A stretch of DNA of 64,000 bases from Apteryx mantelli (Eukaryota; Chordata; Aves; Apterygiformes; Apterygidae). How positions within the stretch are numbered: the stretch's first letter is position 1; each line of letters begins with the position of its first letter. The notes under the pieces were generated by a model. That model worked only from the letters and a program-made list of their open reading frames with translations. It did not search any database and was not told the DNA's origin. Position numbers and translations under genes: made by a program. Shown here in pieces: positions 13,701 to 23,590 of the stretch. Where the stretch lies: assembly GCF_036417845.1 (NCBI RefSeq), contig NC_089982.1, forward strand, positions 68,089,684-68,153,683, in the 5' to 3' direction.

Positions 13701-14184
13701 AGGTGCAAGAGAAAGGCTTGATTTAAGTTATTATAGGCAAAATGAACAGACTTTATCACTTACATCAAGAAAGCAAAATGATATGGCCCTTGAATCTGAA
13801 CACTCTTGGTCCTGGGCATTTGGTGCATATAATAACAACACTAAATTATATCATATTTTCTGTAAAAATCTAGATGTCTACTTTTAAAACAGTTTAGGGG
13901 GATTTGATCCTCAAATACCACTGTCAACTGGATACTTACCTTCTGTAGACTTCTTTGAACATGGGAATTCCTTTGCTATGTGTTACTATCCAAGCATATA
14001 GCTTGGACTGTTACAAAAAGTAGTAATGCACACTATTAGTAAAACTTTAAAATAACAGAATCATTGTCTACAACATACTCAGATCATTTTTAAGCTCCTT
14101 GATCTCAATTTATAAGCATACAAACACAGTAAGTATACCGGCATTTTAAATCCTGTAGCATCATAGCACACCCCTGTTGGGAGC
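10798..14184. other. Non-coding, with one strong small hairpin
   Basis: No gene is seen. A reading frame of 109 codons at 13021-13350 (+) has no domain, signal or splice context and is most likely chance. The hairpin at 13093-13118 lies within it. At about 12519-12550 a motif like CCACTGACCTCAGCTGGATT recalls sequence common in old sauropsid repeats, but I cannot name the family. Confidence 0.45.
13093..13118. repeat. Hairpin with tetraloop
   Basis: CTCCAGCAG (13095-13103), loop GACC, then CTGCTGGAG (13108-13116) form a perfect 9-bp stem. In a + strand RNA a further U-G and C-G pair extend it to 11 bp. It is GC-rich compared with its surroundings. Confidence 0.8.
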
Positions 14185-14240
14185 TATCCACAGATATGGG
14201 AACAAATTATTATTAGGTATCCACGGATATGGGAACAAAA
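14185..14240. repeat. Imperfect 33-bp-period tandem duplication
   Basis: TATCCACAGATATGGGAACA at 14185 recurs at 14218 with one A-to-G change. The repeated part is about 22 bases, with non-matching spacer between copies. The palindrome at 14252-14273 begins a few bases later, so several small rearrangements cluster here. Confidence 0.8.
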
Positions 14241-14251
14241 TTACAAAATGC

Positions 14252-14273
14252 AAAGCTGATTTAAATCAGCTTT
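14252..14273. repeat. 22-bp perfect palindrome
   Basis: AAAGCTGATTT is followed directly by its exact reverse complement. With 11-bp arms and no spacer, fewer than one such site is expected by chance in 64 kb. It could extrude as a cruciform or be a dimeric protein site. No factor is implied by the sequence alone. Confidence 0.85.
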
Positions 14274-17200
14274 TTAAAATACCCCAGTAAAACTCCACAT
14301 AATCCTTTTCTTTCTTAATAATCTCTTTAACTATATGGCATGGAACTGACATCAATAGCTGGTATCTAGGACCTTAACAGGTTTCTATCCTGTTAGTTCC
14401 CTCTGGATAGAGGTCAGCTTTCCTGTGGCACTGCCCTCCTCCAAGAAGCAGCTGGGAAATGATATCAAATGATCTAACTTTTTGTCATTTATCTGGTAAA
14501 GACCTGGAGCTCTGGTCATTTTACAAGTAAAATCTACATTTGTTTCATTGGGCCCTAGATGGAATCTGATTTGAATCTCTTTCCTTAAAGAGACATCATA
14601 CACTTAGCTAACTGTTATAGTTCACAAAATTTAATGTAGCGTGTTTTGTATCTGATACACTAGAGGCAACTTTTCAAGTTCCTGCAGCTGCACAACCTAA
14701 ATCCTGGCACAATCTCCTACTATATCTTAGACAGAAATATGACCCCATAAAAGTAGAGTATTACGAGCACTAAAGCTCTGCTATGTCTCAGTCAAAATAT
14801 CAGGGTTTTTTACTGTAGTATTCTACTCAGTATTCATGGAATAGAGTGTGATTAAAGAACCACTCTAGCTCTTGGTGGTATACTGATTCAATAATTATTG
14901 TCTTTGTTTCTTTTAATATATGCAGAAAGTCTCATCCCACTCAAAATATGATATCATAAAGCTAAGATAATAGTAGAGAGAGACATCTTTCACAATGGTA
15001 GCAACAAACACTGGGTGTTTTTTCGATGTATATGAATATCAACACTGTGTTCACCAACTTATTCCAGCATCCCAGAAATGTGTCTCTTCTACATTAGAAG
15101 ACAGAAAAAAAAAAACCCAAAAAACTTGGACCAACTAAGGCAGACCAGGATAAAGAAAAAGTTGCAAAAAACAACAAAAAAAGTTCTTTTGATTACTATA
15201 ATGCATGGAGACCTTAAGAAACGCAAAATGTCTTCTGTAATTTTTGGTGGACAAAGGAGTGCTCTAATTGCTTTAGCGCAGTGTGGGCTTCTTACAGGTA
15301 AGACTACCCAGAGCTGCTTCATTGCTCAGGCTCTTCCACTGTCACATGCCCAACCCTTTTTTCACTATCCACAGTACTAACATGTCCCCTGCCCTGGGGC
15401 TTACTTGCCAGTGTATCTGCATATGACAGCTTATCCAGGTCTCACATCAAGGTACCTCCCTCCGTGTTACTAATCCTATATGCAGGAACCTCAGCAGAAG
15501 AGACAGTCCTACCTTAGTGTTGCATATCCTGGCTATGTTACAGCCAGGTAACATTTTGAAACAATATGTACTAAGACAGCAATACAGAAAATATCAAAGG
15601 GACTTGAAATGACAAGCGACTAAAACGCTTATCTGATTCACTGAAACTTTAAAAGGCTATTTTAAAAGAATATAAACCAGGATGTTTTATAGAAAGAAAT
15701 TCTTTGTGTGACACTATTTCATAAACATGGGGTTTTAATATCTAATGTTATGAGTATCTTCTTGTTTGATTACTGGCAGTTCTTTTGCCTAAACTGATTG
15801 ATCATGGTGATTAAGAAAAAGTGCCCTCTGATTCCTACGTGATGAGGTTCTGATCGAGGAAGTCAAACAGAGTCCAAATGGATGGACCCTACAGCTGCTT
15901 GCCTTTTCTTCCTTCTTTCTCAGTATGTACTTTATGAGGTGGGGAGATGCCTGCAATGATTTGACTCTTCTAGTGTCTTTTATTAATTGCTCTTCTCACT
16001 ACAGACTTCTTTCTGCTCCAGATGTTTGTGAAGACTGATGAACACTAGGAATATCTTGTTACAATTAAACCACACAAATCAGTACACACATCAATTACTT
16101 GGCCTGAGAGCTCCATATATGAGAGTTCTCTGTATAGAAAAGTTAAAGGAAAGCTTCGCCTTTTTTCTTTTTTTTTCCTTTGTTCCTTTTTTTTTTTTTT
16201 TTGACAATCATGTAAGGCTAAGGTTTCATGAGATAAAATGTGGTAAGTTATTGTAACATACATGTTTATTAAACATACTGCATTCTCTTTCACTACTAAT
16301 TTTCTTTTATTAAAAAAGCAATTGACTGTGTCTGGCGAGACTATTTGTATTGATTTACAAATAATAATGAAATACAAATTACAGCAGTTTCTGAGTTAAT
16401 TGCACCTTTGGCCCCATTTTTGACTGAAGTAAGGTTTTTCCAATTAGTCTTAGACACCTGGCCATCAACCTTCTGGGACCAACACTCTTGCCCTAGACTC
16501 CTCTGTGCTCCTCTTTGTAGACTAGTGACAAAAATTGCTAAGGACTTAAGATCTTTCTATTCACTTTGGCAACTCAGCAAGCTTGGTGTCAGGTAAGCAT
16601 CCACACTCTTTCTCCCAGGAAACAAAAGCATTAAATAATTATGTCCAAAACAGCATCTGATTTAAAACAGAAGCCTTACAGAGCAAACAGATATTAAGAG
16701 AATAAACACATCTAAACATGTCCTGTTTGTCTGGGAGCTGACAAAAAACAAGATTCAGAACTCGACAAGGTTAAGGCCAAATCCATAAAAGGATATATGT
16801 GTCTGGATCCTCTTCAGTAGACTCTAGTACACAGGGGAGAGAGTCAGCTCTTGACATAAAAACCTTGCTTAGTGCCATCGGGAGTCACATCCTTCCACTG
16901 GGATTCAAAGCCTGGTGCTCCTTCCTGATTGAAGAAACAAATAAGAATTGGTGTTGGCAGAGATATCTTCCCACACCCTGTCCACATTCTAATAACTCAA
17001 CAGCTCAAGAAGATTAAAAAAAGAAAAAAAAAATAATGAAGGAAATAGGATCTAAGAGTTTAAATCTCTTGTGTACTCACCAGTTCAGTAATTTTTCTTT
17101 TTTTTCCCTTGTCTCTATTCCACTGAACTGGCAAAATTGCTATTGAAGGGCTGGCTAAGAAGTTCTTAGCTCCCTCCTTCAGCCCCAGTTGACACAGTAT

Positions 17201-17706
17201 GGTATGACACAATGCCATTTATGGCCATTGTATTTGCACCACATTTAGTAGCCAGCCAGTCAACCCATTACTAAATGTAAAGGTGCATGTCTCCCAAAAC
17301 CAGAAAATCAAGAGTGTTGCCTGCCCTTTGCTGCAACTCTGTGTTGCTGGCCTGACCTCATCCTAAGCCCTGCTGCAGGAGATATGTGGCTCTACTGCTT
17401 CACAAAAGGGCTGTATTTATCTCTGAGAAGCATACATGCTTACAAGAAGATAAATTTTGCTAGTCACTGAACAGAGGTTGTACAAAGAGACTGCCATACT
17501 GTTCTCTGAGCCATAGGCCTCAAACATAGCGCATGAATCCTAAGCAGAAAGAGGGCATATAGTAGAATATGCAGGATGATAAGACAGCTCAAAACCCTGC
17601 ATTTACTAGACTGATACCTTTCTTTCTCCTTTTCTGCCTTCCTCCTCTGCCTGACACATTAGGGACAGCAGGAGGTAATGCCTTGTTGAAGAATGGACAA
17701 TAATAT
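14274..17706. other. Non-coding DNA with homopolymer tracts
   Basis: No coding exon is supported. There are A-rich tracts at about 15104-15180 and 17016-17032 and a T-rich tract at 16159-16202. Short frames at 15078-15380 and 16038-16377 are driven by these Lys/Phe-rich runs. Confidence 0.5.
16159..16202. repeat. Poly-pyrimidine (T-rich) tract
   Basis: A 44-base run made almost only of T with a few C and one G. It may be a decayed simple repeat or an antisense retroposon tail. I see no body of a retroposon beside it. Confidence 0.85.
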
Positions 17707-17823
17707 TGTGACGGTGTGCTCCTTCCCCCCTGCGAGGTGCTCTCTCCCCCTCAAGCTGACCTCCCTGTAGACAGCACGTAGGCAGGGGCTAACTGAGCAT
17801 GCACCAACTAAGACCCATCTAGC

Positions 17824-17871
17824 ATGCAAATACGACTATGAGTCAATCATCTCCCCCCTATAAATAGGGGG
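17824..17871 (+). promoter_or_regulatory. LTR promoter: octamer, AP-1 site, framed TATA box
   Basis: ATGCAAAT at 17824-17831 is the POU-factor octamer, TGAGTCA at 17839-17845 is a perfect AP-1 site, and TATAAATA at 17859-17866 is a strong TATA box. The TATA box sits inside an inverted repeat: CCCCCTAT (17854-17861), AA, ATAGGGGG (17864-17871). Transcription would be expected to start near 17890. The order and spacing match a polymerase II core promoter, but activity is inferred. Confidence 0.65.
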
Positions 17872-17994
17872 CAGCCCAGAGCCCATGGAGCTCTCCTGCG
17901 TGGCAGTGGGCTGCACTGCAGAACCTCCTCTTGAGCAGGGACGCCTCTCAAGGTTACTCCTCGAGGTTGAGAGATTCCTTACCTGCCACAGATC

Positions 17995-18006
17995 CTCGGT
18001 AAGTGA
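17995..18006 (+). promoter_or_regulatory. Splice-donor-like site downstream of the LTR promoter
   Basis: CTCG followed by GTAAGTG matches the 5' splice-site consensus closely, with the GT at 17999-18000. It lies about 110 bases downstream of the expected start, so an LTR-initiated transcript could use it as the end of a first exon. No acceptor or partner exon can be named. Confidence 0.4.
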
Positions 18007-18072
18007 TTAATAGCATGCTGAAACTTTGCAAACTTTGCAAAACTTTGCTAAGTTATATATCTGATTGATTGT

Positions 18073-18360
18073 GCACACAATCCCTTAGACATAAACTGTT
18101 GACCAAGTCTGAGACTAGGATCAGATCCAGCCACACCCAGGCTCCTCTCAGAAGGTGTTTGGAAAGCAAGGGGGTCCTTTCTGAACCTCATGACTCAACA
18201 GGAGTGTCTCCTTTGCACACATTCCCTTAGACATAAACCATTGACCAAGTCTGGGACTAGGATCAGATGCAGCTGCACCTAGACTCCTCTGAGAAGGATT
18301 TTGGAAAGCAAGGGGGTCCATTCTGAACCTCATGACTCAATGGGAGGGTCTCCTTCGCAC
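18073..18360. repeat. 142-bp tandem duplication inside the LTR
   Basis: The unit beginning GCACACAATCCCTTAGAC at 18073 repeats at 18215, an exact 142-base offset, and can be followed to about 18360. The copies differ at scattered positions (for example ACTG/ACCA and TCCAGCCAC/TGCAGCTGC), so the duplication is old rather than recent. It may predate the insertion and be part of the LTR subfamily. Confidence 0.9.
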
Positions 18361-18527
18361 TTCCATCTGACCCTGTCCTCCATGCAGTAAATAGCCAAGT
18401 GAACCTTGCCAATTGAACCTCGTTAAATCATTCTTATTTATGACTGAACTTTGTTAAGTCGCTGTCTTACTGCAATATACATAGTGCTGTTTCTCTCTTA
18501 TGAGTGAACTGCATCACTCCTGTGACA

Positions 18528-20092
18528 AATACTACCTTCCTTCCTGAAATAATATCTGCAACAGAAGCCTGTACTATACAAGTGTTTAGAAAAGGTATAA
18601 TGTGTAACTAAAAACAGTACACTCTAGCATATACCAAGAATGGGGATATTCTTATGAGGACTGAGAGGCTATATGAGTGTTGAAAGAGCTTTCATGCTTG
18701 CAAGATTTGGAGTGTTACAAGTTATAATAAAGATGGACACTACCTAATAACCCTTCTGAGAACTCTTGATTGGAAACTATGACACCTTTCATTTCCAGAG
18801 CATAGGAGGCAAACAATCAAGGGTTTTGCTTGAAAGGTTTTGCTTGATGTCAAAAAAAAAAAAAAAAAAAAAAAGGCTAGATTCATGCAAAATCTGAAGA
18901 GTGAGAGGTGGTCAGTAATGCCTGGATTTAGGATGTGCTCTGTGGAAAACATAGTCAGGATGATATACAGCAAAGAAACTGACAACAAGCCTCAGGTTTT
19001 TCTGCCTTACTCATATGGATTCCATAGCTGTAATGAAAGCTGTTTAGTTAGGTTAGGTAGTGTCTAACTGAGCTTGTTATTTTTGTTAGTTTTATCCCCA
19101 AGCATTTGGTTACAAATGTTTAAAAGCAATCACCCACTAACATGAGCTTAGGGTTACCATTCTTTATTATTGAAATCTTTCATCTAACTGTAGTGGGAGA
19201 CAAGGCCTCCTTCAGCTTGTTATCTATCAGAATTTCTAATTTTAATTGATTATGAAAACCACTCATTTAACTATCCATCAGATCTATCAGCATTTATCAT
19301 CTGCATTGGTAATATTATAATTAAATCTTAACTTTGTAGAAGGATTACTGAACAGCTAAGGCAACCCAAGATAATGCCATTAGCTTTCTTAAGTAATTTG
19401 GTAGTTTCTACACATATCCACAATTCACTGTGGTACTAAGAAAACTTCCTAGACCTAAATTTTCCATTCCTACATTTCTAAAAATTAGAATAAGGTCAGA
19501 AAGCAGGGAGATTTCACAATGTATGTAAGCACTAAAATAAGGTTACATGATGGCATTGATTTTCTTACTTTTAGAGAACAAGTCATTTGAGGAATTTGGC
19601 AGTGAATGGAGATGAAAATTCTAGATGGAATTTCCAACTAAGGATAGAAACCTTTTATGTTCCAACAACTCTTAGAAAGACCTTGAGATTTCAAAGACAC
19701 AATCTATTTTCACATATCTTGTAGCACTGACAGATAGAAAGGAATGAGATGAATGACAATTGCACCATGACTGACAGATTTTTCCTTTAGAAGTGTATCT
19801 TTTCCTTTCAGTTTCCTTGCCATCACTGGTTGAAGTGCATTGGATGTGCAGTGAGAATGCAAATCCCAATACCCATTCCAATGCTTCACTGTCAGATGTA
19901 AGCGAAAGAAGTTATGACAATGTGCTGATTCAGAAAAGATCTGGCATGAGAAGTAAATATAGAAGTAGGATGACAAATAAGTGCAAAAGGCGTAACTACA
20001 GGCTCTATTCTCTCTGTCCTGTTTTATTTCCTTTGAGACTTTTAGTATTAGTGGTATGTAGCAGATGCCCAAATTGCTCAGAATTAAGCCAG
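18528..20092. other. Non-coding flank with a long poly-A tract
   Basis: Unique sequence apart from a 14-bp-period duplication at 18822-18847 and the A-run that follows. A frame of 130 codons on + (19793-20185) ends by reading the antisense of the CR1 tail and is not a gene. Confidence 0.55.
18822..18874 (+). repeat. 14-bp tandem duplication followed by 23-base poly-A
   Basis: GGTTTTGCTTGA occurs at 18822-18833 and again at 18836-18847, then an uninterrupted run of 23 A follows at 18852-18874. An A-tail after unique sequence could mark a small retroposed transcript. I could not find matching target-site duplications or a source gene, so a simple repeat is equally likely. Confidence 0.75.
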
Positions 20093-20771
20093 TCACAGAA
20101 TCACAGAATCACAGAATGGTTGAGGTTGGAAGGGACCCTTAGAGATCATCTAGTCCAACCCCCCTGCTCAAGCAGGGTCACCTAGAGCACGTTGTACAGG
20201 ATCACATCCAGGCAGGTTTTGAGTATCTTCAGAGAAGGAGACTCCACAGCCTCTCTGGGCAACCTGTTCCAGTGCTCTGTCACCCTCACAGTGAAAAAGT
20301 TTTTCCTCATGTTGAGATGGAATTGTCTGTGTTTCAGTTTGTGCCCGTTGCCTCTTGTCCTGTCACTGGGCACCACTGAAAAGAGTCTGGCTCCATCCTC
20401 TTGACACTCTCCCTTAAGATATTTGTATACATTGATAAGATCCCCTCTCAGCCTTCTCTTCTCCAGGCTGAACAGGTCCAGCTCTCAGTCTTTCCTCATA
20501 AGAGAGATGCTCCAGTCCCCTAATCATCTTTGTAGCTCTTCGCTAGACTTGCTCCAGTGGTGCCATGTCTCTCTTGTACCGGGGAGCCCAGAACTGGACA
20601 CAGTACTCCAGATGTGGCCTCACCAGGGCTGAGTAGAAGGGAAGAATCACCTCCCTCGACCTGCTGGCAACACTCTTCCTGATGCAGCCCAGGATACCAT
20701 TGGCCTTCTTGGTCACAAGGGCACATTGCTGCCTCATGCTTAACTTGGTGTCCACCAGCACTCCCAGGTCC
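20093..20771 (-). mobile_element. CR1 LINE, 5'-truncated, minus strand
   Basis: The left edge holds three copies of TCACAGAA (20093-20116), the reverse complement of the CR1 3' octamer, followed by the hallmark GGTTGAGGTTGGAAGGGACC at 20118. The rest covers the 3' UTR and the C-terminal part of ORF2 (reverse transcriptase). The copy is fairly well preserved, with long stretches still readable as protein on the minus strand. The 5' part of the element is missing, as usual for CR1. Confidence 0.95.
20182..20761 (-). pseudogene. CR1 ORF2 C-terminal remnant (reverse transcriptase end)
   Basis: On the minus strand, 20761-20543 encodes a stretch with [14 protein letters not shown] and [18 protein letters not shown], and 20376-20182 encodes [19 protein letters not shown] followed by a stop. 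Both are diagnostic of the end of CR1 ORF2 in birds. The two parts are in different frames, so at least one frameshift lies between them, and the catalytic reverse-transcriptase core and endonuclease are absent. The copy cannot encode a working protein. Confidence 0.9.
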
Positions 20772-20773
20772 TT

Positions 20774-20851
20774 TAGATATTTGTATACATTGACAAGATC
20801 CCCTCTCAGTCTTCTCTTCTCAGGCTAAACAGGCCCAGCTCTCTCAGCCTT
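20774..20851 (-). mobile_element. Non-colinear extra CR1 fragment
   Basis: Directly after the CR1 body ends at about 20771, sequence from the middle of the element appears again: ATATTTGTATACATTGACAA here matches ATATTTGTATACATTGATAA at about 20418. The repeat continues for about 78 bases through the CAGGCT...CCAGCTCTC block and stays in the same orientation. Either a second truncated CR1 landed next to the first, or part of it was duplicated. Confidence 0.85.
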
Positions 20852-22554
20852 GTTCCATTCCTGGAACAAAACCTGTGACATTTACTCTCTGAATTGTTTA
20901 CAAGCAAGTCTAAGGATGGAGAATCTGTGTTCTGACAATTGATTTAAGGACCGATTAGGAATTTAAGAGACACTAGATAGAATTTCATAATAGACTGAGT
21001 GAGGGAGGCTCTCCAATTCCAAAAGAATATTGTCATCACTGACCTACAGAAACAGGTTGTCTCCTATATTTAGTCTTTCCTTATGTTAGGTCCCTGAACT
21101 ACTGGCTAGACTGACTTGAACATAAGGGATAGAAAGTGCCAGACCTGACAGTAGCCTGAAGATTGCTGCTTTCTCCTAAGAAACTACAGAAATTGTCTCA
21201 AAACTCCTCCATCTGGGGGGGCTAGAGTTCCAGATGCTCTACACATATTCTTTTTCCTAATCCATACTGCATCCAGAAGGGGGGAATACAGAGAACTATT
21301 AATGTCCAAAATTAACCAAAATTTAATTATTAGTATCCAAAAGTTTTAATTAATAATGTCAAGGGTAAATTAGATTAGCTGTGGATACAGGCACTCCTTC
21401 ACAGAGAAACAACCGTAGAAAGAAACTGAGTTGGGGTGATCCTGCACCATCCTTTTTATCAGGGCTTGGTGCCTGAGTACAGCCAGGATACCTTTACAAC
21501 CAAACCAACTGTCAAAATTTCAAAAACCAGGATGCAGATGCAAGCAGGCACAAAACGCCATTGACAGTCTTGATCCTAAGACTGGAATTAGTTATAGGGC
21601 ACATTGTGTACTAGAAAGGAAAAGGGCTGGATCATTTAGCCTATTTTTCATCTCTAATTTCAATGAGTTTTTGAAAGAACTGAATAGAATGGTTTCTTTA
21701 GATCTCAGAACTACTGTTCAATGTCATTAAATATGCTTAGTAGTCAGCTGGTATATATGATTGCATCTTGCCCTCAGTTATGTGACAACAACTTCCCCTT
21801 TAATTAACCAGGATTGCACCTGTGTAGGTAATGATACAATTGGGTCTATAATATATAATAAATACTCCATATCTTTGCCAAAAAATCATTTACTTGCATA
21901 ATTTAGTGAATGTTAAATAATTATTAGGAACATATTTACTGGAATTCAGTTGTTCAACATCTATCTTCATGCAAATTATTGTTACACTTCGATAAATATT
22001 CATAGTAATCAGTGTGTATTTAATTAACATACAATAACTTTCTCATTAAGTCTAAGTTAAATCCTTTTGAGGGGGGAGCATTTCATTTAAAGTGTAACTG
22101 GAAAGCTCTCTTTGGAAGATTACATAATTAATCTTATTTTAGGTTCATGACCAAAAAAAGGGCAGTTGATGGCTATGAGAGATTGTCTATTCATAGGATA
22201 CAAGTCTGTGCTTTGATGAAAATCTAGCCAAAGCATTTGAGCACAAAATAAGAAAGAATAAAACAAATGTTTTAGTTAGCTTGCCTGTGAGTTACATGTT
22301 TGCAAAACCGTTTGTACGGAAATCATAAAATCTTCGAAATGAAATGACAGAACAGTACAATACAAGTAACAACATTACAAACTATTTTAAATTATATCAA
22401 ATTGCAAATCAGGCCAAAGATGAAAATTGATGTCATCTTTAAAAACATTTAAAATAATTCAGCCACTCTCCATTTTTCATTCATTTTTTCACCTTGTTTT
22501 TCTGTTTAAGGCTTTGCTTGAACTGAGCTGTTAGTAAAGTGGGTTACTTGCGCG
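20852..22554. other. Non-coding AT-rich DNA
   Basis: No frames of note. From about 21800 to 22480 the sequence is very AT-rich with many TAATTA-like homeodomain words and an ATGCAAAT octamer at 21969-21976 directly followed by TATTGTTA, a SOX-like word. This is the type of composition seen in developmental enhancers, but also in ordinary AT-rich DNA. Confidence 0.45.
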
Positions 22555-22580
22555 GTAGTCTGTGAAAATATACAGACTAC
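22555..22580. repeat. Hairpin, perfect 9-bp arms
   Basis: GTAGTCTGT (22555-22563), an 8-base AT-rich loop, then ACAGACTAC (22572-22580). It lies about 110 bases upstream of the GC-rich promoter-like island. Confidence 0.8.
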
Positions 22581-22689
22581 GTCGTGCACCTTGGAGCTTA
22601 CTTACTGTTTGAGATTTAAAAGACAGCTTTGGCTGAGGCCTAATATGAATGCTTCTCTACTATTGCAGCACTTTCCTTCAGGGGCCAGC

Positions 22690-22979
22690 TGTAAGCAGGG
22701 TCACCGGCAAAAACCGGCTCCAGCCAGCCGTGAGGCACCAGGGGGCGGAGCGAAGGCATTCCATAAAAGGAAAGCGCCTCGATTATGAGCTTTGATTGGT
22801 TAGAAGCGTCAGGCAGGAAGTGCATAAAAGGCCTTGGCCCAGCCCAGGGGAGGGTGCGTGGGGGCTGTGGTGGTGAGGCTGGCTGCTGTCGTCTGCTGCT
22901 GTGTGCTCTCCCCTATAGTGTTACAGAAATAAGGCTTCTGTTCTGGGCTAACCCAAAAGTATTGAGAACTTCTTCAGCA
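22690..22979 (+). promoter_or_regulatory. GC-rich promoter-like island, possibly a decayed solo LTR
   Basis: This is the clearest GC-rich island in the window. On + it holds, in order: a GC box GGGGCGGAG (22742-22750), CATAAAAGG (22762-22770), an inverted CCAAT box ATTGG (22795-22799), a second CATAAAAGG (22823-22831), a GCTG/CTGCTG-rich stretch, and a variant poly-A signal AATAAG (22928-22933) about 100 bases after the second TATA. A short promoter-to-poly-A distance is the layout of an LTR (U3, R, U5), and TGTAA at 22690 and CA at 22978-22979 could be its ends. I found no convincing target-site duplication, so a host promoter with a short first exon remains possible. Confidence 0.45.
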
Positions 22980-23526
22980 CTTGCTTTCAGTTTAGGTACA
23001 AAACCTTCAGTGATTTTTTAATTGCTTAGCTTTTGCTTTTTAATCAAATTATGAACAATCCCAATTCTCTGTTTTCCTTATTGCTAGTTTGTCCTGGTTA
23101 GAACCCTAGATTCTTCTGTGGTGTAATCTGAAAGGTTTAGTATGTCTATGAAAAGTAATGATTTTCACCTGACAATAATTTGAGATGTTTTGGAATTTCT
23201 TCTGCAATGTGCAAAAATTGACAAGAATTAAAAAATAGTTCAATCTTCTATTCAGGCAAAACAAAGGCTTTTCAAGTGTTTTACAAAAAGTTGAAGACCA
23301 AGATGTCCTGGAATAAACTACTGGATCATGTATGGGACATCTCAGTTTGAGGTAGTTCTCCAATCCTTCTGATTCGGAGGAGGACATTAAATTTATTGCC
23401 CAAATCAGTGTTCTACACTCAAAACAATAGTCAGTCCTTCTTTCACAATGAAAATATAATAATTCATATGAAGTAGAACAGCTTCTGCTGGAAGGAGCTG
23501 AAAAATGCCAATATCAGGAGAATTAC
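22980..23526. other. Non-coding, nothing recognised
   Basis: Unique sequence between the promoter-like island and the SINE head. A 93-codon minus frame (23106-23387) has no recognisable domain. Confidence 0.45.
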
Positions 23527-23590
23527 CAGCTTTGTGGTTAAGGCACTTTCCTGGGGATATCCTGGAGATTGAAATCCATGCCTGCGATTA
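23527..23590 (+). mobile_element. tRNA-like head of a MIR-type SINE (ancient)
   Basis: CAGCTTTGTGG at 23527-23537 corresponds to a tRNA A box, followed by TTAAGGCACTTTCCTGGG and, 40 bases after the A box start, GATTGAAATCC (23567-23577) in the place of a B box. This is the pattern of amniote MIR heads. Many positions have drifted, so polymerase III activity is unlikely. Confidence 0.6.

Larger units (their letters stand above)
17707..18527 (+). mobile_element. Probable solo LTR of an endogenous retrovirus
   Basis: The segment starts TGTGACGG and ends TGTGACA, giving the TG...CA termini of an LTR. It is flanked by aatat on the left and aatac on the right, an imperfect 5-bp target-site duplication. 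Inside are a promoter block with a TATA box (17824-17871), a downstream splice-donor-like site and a 142-bp tandem duplication. The start of the segment is clearly more GC-rich than its flanks. No gag, pol or env sequence lies beside it, so it would be a solo LTR left by recombination. About 820 bp is long for an LTR, partly explained by the duplication. I cannot assign a class. A single-copy promoter with chance ends is the alternative. Confidence 0.6.

Noticed and set aside
19793..20185. Longest open frame in the window (130 codons, +)
   Set aside because: Its last third is the antisense translation of the CR1 3' tail (QNHRITEW-type peptide), and the remainder has no domain or splice context.
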